Below, piece by piece: positions 59,668 to 64,000 of a DNA stretch of 64,000 nt. Under the pieces are notes generated by a model, which saw nothing but the letters and a program-made list of their open reading frames with translations, had not been told where the DNA came from and did no database searches. The position numbers were made by a program, and so were the translations under genes. Source of the stretch: Kwoniella bestiolae CBS 10118 (Eukaryota > Basidiomycota > Tremellomycetes > Tremellales > Cryptococcaceae). The stretch's first letter is position 1, and the number at the start of each line of letters is the position of its first letter. Location: assembly GCF_000512585.2 (NCBI RefSeq), contig NC_089247.1, positions 1,550,001-1,614,000 on the forward strand. The letters are read 5' to 3'.

Positions 59668-62600
59668 ATGAGGATAGAAGAGCTCATTCTGGATGGTATG
59701 TCTGCTTCAGGATTGAAGTATCTGTACGTCGTCATTCTGACCTTGATATCGTCTGTAGGCTTCAAGTCATACCCAGTCCGTACGACTATATCAGGTATGT
59801 CTCGAGTGACTGGTCAACATCTCAGAAGCGCTATATTGACGATGATTGCTTGTTATTTGGACTGCAGGGTTCGACGAGTCTTTCAATGCTATCACGGGAT
59901 TGAACGGTTCAGGAAAATCGAATATTCTGGATGCGATATGTTTCGTATTGGGTATAACGAACATGCAGTCTGTACGTCATCTTGCCTCTCATCTGCTCCC
60001 CTCTAAATGTAAAAGGACGGATCGCTGATATGTCTTGTCGTTGGGATAGGTACGAGCGAACAATCTGATGGATCTGATATATAAGAGGTTAGCTACCTTT
60101 TTTTCCCCTTGGAGGCAACCTCAGCTGACGAGTGATGGTGTAGGGGTCAGGCAGGAGTGACCAAAGCGAGCGTGACGATAGTTTTCAATAATCAAGATAG
60201 GAGTAAATCGCCCTTGGGTTTCGAGAATACACCGCAGATAACAGTTACGAGGCAGGTGAGTACTCCCATCTCTCATCAGTCATCCCCAGCTGCACAAGAC
60301 CTCTATCAAAATGACTGATGTATGAGACAGTTTCCTTGTTGTGTCTCACGCTAACGCATTTATTCGACAATAGATCGCCGTCGGCAACATATCAAAATAC
60401 CTCCTAAACGGACACAAATCCACTCTCCAAGCTCTACAAAACCTCTTCCAGTCCGTCCAACTCAATATCAATAACCCGAATTTCCTGATCATGCAAGGTA
60501 AGATCACGAAAGTGCTGAATATGAAACCCGCCGAGATACTGGGTATGGTCGAGGAAGCAGCCGGGACGAGGATGTTCGAGGAGAGGAAGGATAAGGCTGT
60601 TAAGACTATGGCGAAGAAGGATAAGAAGGTTGAAGAGCTTGAGAGTGTGAGTTTGTCTTCCGATTTCCATTGTTCCTTCTACAGATAGAGATGATATTCG
60701 TTGATCGTATCTGTCTGATATCCTTGAAATCGAGCTGACATTCTCGTTCTACGTTATACAGTTACTCCGCGAAGAGATTGATCCCAAACTTGAGAAGTTG
60801 CGTGCGGAGAAACGAGCATATCTGGAATATCAGAAGACCACCTCGGAGCTCGAACGACTCACTCGATTAGTCAAGGCATACGAATGGACCATATCGGTGG
60901 AGAAGGCTCAGAAAGCAGCGGAGAATCTGAAGTCTAAACAGAGAGATATCAAGGTCGCCAACGAGGATGTCGAGAGAGGCGGAAGGGAATGTCAGGGGAT
61001 GGAAGAGGAGCTGGACGAGATTAGAAGAAAGAGAGAGAAGGTGAGCTGAACCCCAACATTCTCGTGACAATGATCTGCAGCTGATATGATTCTTCAATTC
61101 GAGCAGGAGATGGCGCAAGGAGGAAAGATCTCTGCCTTGACCGATGCGGTGAACAATCTCGATAGGGAATTGGTGAAAGTCAAAACTCAAATTGAGATCA
61201 TAGAAGGTACTTTGAAGGATGACGTGAAACGGGTGGATGGTGCTAAGAAAGCTGTCAAGGAGGTAAGTTGTGATCGTCCGACTATTGGCGGGTGTTTGCT
61301 GATGAACGATACTTATAGACCGAAAAATCACTCGAATATCGACGAAAGCAAACCACCAAAGATGCTTCAGCATTCGCCGACCTCAAGTCAGCTTACGATG
61401 CAGGACAAGCTGAACTAAACAAGCTGGAAGAACTGCTTCAGTCACTCATCACCGGTCTGTCGTCCAACAAAGAGGACGACGAGAATGCTGGAGGATACAT
61501 GGGTCAATTAGCCGAAGCCAAAGCGAGATTAGCAGCAGCTGGAACAGAGGCTGAACAAGCCAAAGTGAAGATGGGATTGGCAGAAAAGGAAATCAAAGAG
61601 AAAGAACCTAGAGCCAAGAAAGCTGAAAAGGAAGGTGCAGGGTTGATCCAGGAATTAACGAGTAAAAAGGCTTTGGTGGAGAAGTTGCAGAAACAGGTTG
61701 AGAATGCTGATTGGGATGAGAACAAGGAGAGAGAGTTATCGGAAGGTCAGGCAGAGCATCAGTCCAAGATTACCGAACTCATGGAGGTAAGCTTTATCAC
61801 CCTTAATACTCTTCCCGAAGGAAAGCATGAACTGATTGATGATTCTTTCTTTGTAGCGACGGGATACCCTCAAGTCACGACTCGCCGCCATCGATTTCGG
61901 TTATTCTGATCCTGAACCCAACTTCGATCGAAATAAGGTGAAAGGTCTGGTAGCTACTTTGGTAGACTTGGACCAAGCAAATTTCAAATCCTCCACCGCG
62001 TTGGAGATCTGTGCGGGAGGGAAGCTTTACAATGTCGTTGTTCAAGATGAGAAAGTTGGTTCTCAGTTACTGGAGAAGGGGAAATTGAGGAAGCGAGTTA
62101 CTATTATACCGTTGAATAAGATTAACGCTTTCAAGATGTCTGCGGAGGTCAGTTAGCTAATTCCGTCCTTAAACTCTTCATGATGGTTGGCTAACGCATA
62201 TCCCCAAACATAGAAAATCGCTTCTGCTAAGCAAGTTGCCCCTGGAAAAGTGAACCTTGCACTTGATCTTGTCGGATACACAGAAGACGTATCAGCAGCT
62301 ATGGCCTACGTGTTTGGTGATACTTTCATCTGTGCCGACAAACAATCCGCCCAGGCAGTAACATTCAACAAGAACATTGGCGTGAAATCTGTAACCCTTG
62401 AAGGAGACGTGTATGACCCTTCCGGAACGTTGTCGGGAGGATCTGCACCTTCCTCTCAAGGTATTTTGATCAAGGTGCAAGAGTTGAGGGACATCGAGAA
62501 ACAGATAAACCAACATAAGAAATCGCTCGATGAGATCACGAAACAATTGAACGGGGCTAAGAAGGTAATTGACCAATTTAAGAAATATAAGAGAGAATTG

Positions 62601-64000
62601 GACCTGAAAGGGCACGAGGTCAGGTTGTTGGAGGAACAGGTCAATGGAAGTAATGCTACCAAGGTGAGATAGCTGCCTTGCGATCATCTATGCGAGGTTT
62701 ATGTTACTGATTGAGATGAGTACTATAGATCGTTGCGGAAGTTGAAACTGCTAAAAAGCTTGTGACTGAGCTCAAAGAAGTGGTCAATCAGGCTAAGGAA
62801 AAGCAGAAACAGGCTAGTGCGGATGTGAAGAAGTTGGAGAAGGAGATGGCCGATTTCAAGAATAATAAGGATTCGAAATTGAAGGAAATTAAGGTGAGCT
62901 ATGGTATGCGGCGTGACTTGAAGGAAGCGATAGCTGACTCTGCCGATGACACTAGGCGGACATAGCAAACAAGAAGAAAGAGCTGGGAAAGAAGACTACT
63001 CAGGTCAAGACTAGGCAGAAAGAGGTGCAGACTGCTGAGCTGGAGCTGCGTGAGTTAAGTGGCAAGGAAGATTGATATGGGAAACTGACGTGGCAGTGTA
63101 GAACAACTTGAGAGTGATCTGGAAAGTGCCAAAGCCGAGGTCGAAGAGGCTCTTGCTGCTCAGGAGAAGACAAAGACTGAGCATGCAGAGTTGAAACAGA
63201 CTTTGAAAGCTCAGCAGGTAAGTTCACCTCTTCGATGGTATATTGAATCATCAATATCGCCGGTCGCATAAGTAGGGCTCCGAGCTTATATATCTACTCT
63301 ACTTTCTAGGCCGACTACAAAGCAGCAGAAGCCAAGCTCAACGCTGAACGAGCCGTCCTCGTAGCATTCGATAATGAGCTGGCGGATCTTGAGCGTGATT
63401 TGAAAGCGAAGAAACAAGAGATAGCAGATGCCGAGTTAAAACTGAAGAAGTTAGATCATGATATTGGGGTTGTGGCTAAGGAACAGACGTCTGCGGAGGG
63501 CCATAAGGAGAATTTGGAGAGGCAATTCACTTGGATTATGGAGGAACATCAGTGGGTTGGCCCTTTCCGCATTAAGCAGATTGACGAGGGACGGATGAGA
63601 GTGCAAGGAAAGATGGAGTGTGCTGATTGATCACGTCGACGAACAGGTTCTTTGGTAAATCCGGTACGCCATACGATTTCCACGGAGTCAACCTCAACCA
63701 AGCTAGAGATCAATGTCGTGAGCTTGAGACTGCCCAGAAAGGACTGGGTAGAAAGATCAATACGAAAGTTATGAACATGATTGAGGGGTGAGTTGTGTTC
63801 TTATTATATCATCATGCAGTCAATTGATCTTTCTTCGAAAATAGGGTGGAGAAGAAAGAACAAGCCTTGAAAAAGATGATGGCCACTGTTCTGAAAGATA
63901 AATCGATGATTCAAGATACGATCATTGAGTTGGATAGGTACAAACGAGATGCTCTTAAGAAAACATGGGAAATGGTCAATGGGTATGTTTTTTCTGGTTT
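59668..64000 (+). CDS. SMC2: Condensin subunit SMC2 (3' end outside window)
   Basis: Chromosome-condensation ATPase, partner of SMC4. Seventeen exons are read (59668-59695, 59759-59794, 59868-59971, 60050-60087, 60144-60255, 60374-60646, 60762-61040, 61107-61262, 61319-61786, 61857-62147, 62214-62663, 62729-62893, 62956-63049, 63102-63217, 63310-63551, 63647-63787, 63845-63982), about 1,043 of roughly 1,180 residues. The N-terminus MRIEELILDGFKSYPVRTTI is typical of SMC2. Walker A is GLNGSGKSN, followed by LDAICFVLGITNMQSVRA, QGKITKVLNMKPAEILGMVE and EEAAGTRMFEERK. Coiled coils flank a hinge at about residues 500-680 (VGYTEDVSAAMAYVFGDTFICAD, GDVYDPSGTLSGGS). HQFFGKSGTPYDF is made across an intron. 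The ABC signature and Walker B lie beyond the window. Confidence 0.97.

Overview
The window is dense, intron-rich fungal DNA. Every gene of any length is split by 50-70 nt introns with GTGAGT/GTAAGT-type donors and short NAG acceptors. Protein content (class IV chitin synthase, fungal trehalose phosphorylase, a CPL1-like secreted cysteine-rich protein, Zn2Cys6 and forkhead regulators) fits a basidiomycete yeast of the Tremellales, of Cryptococcus/Kwoniella type. I read 21 protein genes, of which the first and last are cut by the window edges. No rRNA, tRNA, CRISPR array or transposon was recognised.

Layout. 0-15 kb: 3' part of an alpha-amylase (+), Zn2Cys6 regulator (-), mitochondrial rhomboid protease PCP1 (-), peroxisomal import receptor PEX5 (+), a very divergent sterol-glucosyltransferase-like gene (-), and a DUF7137 membrane protein (-). 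16-34 kb: GNAT acetyltransferase (+), I9 protease inhibitor (-), trehalose phosphorylase (+), class IV chitin synthase (+), CPL1-like secreted protein (+), and a secreted repeat protein whose units are separated by Kex2-type sites (-). 34-43 kb: FIT-family lipid-droplet protein (+), MFS sugar transporter (+), and BRCT gene A (-). 43-64 kb: BRCT gene B (-), TFIIE-beta TFA2 (+), a forkhead regulator broken by an internal duplication (+), a fourth BRCT-like gene with a one-base frameshift (+), BRCT gene C (+), and the condensin subunit SMC2 (+, cut at the right edge).

Themes. The middle third is rich in carbohydrate, cell-wall and secretion functions (trehalose, chitin, sugar uptake, two secreted proteins, a protease inhibitor). 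The right third is nuclear. It holds three related N-terminal-BRCT genes (A, B, C) plus another BRCT-like gene, a general transcription factor, a forkhead factor and SMC2. B and C are clear paralogues with shared splice positions.

Most notable observations: (1) a 1,097-nt insertion in the forkhead gene, made of a near-perfect 605-nt repeat preceded by about 490 nt in which two unrelated stretches of the same gene are interleaved base by base, which looks like a consensus artefact around a real or apparent tandem duplication; (2) the BRCT gene cluster; (3) the candidate Kex2-processed secreted peptide precursor; (4) a sterol-glucosyltransferase-fold gene that has lost the family's signature nucleotide-binding motifs. 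Exon limits were worked out by hand from splice consensus and frame continuity, and have not been tested against transcripts.
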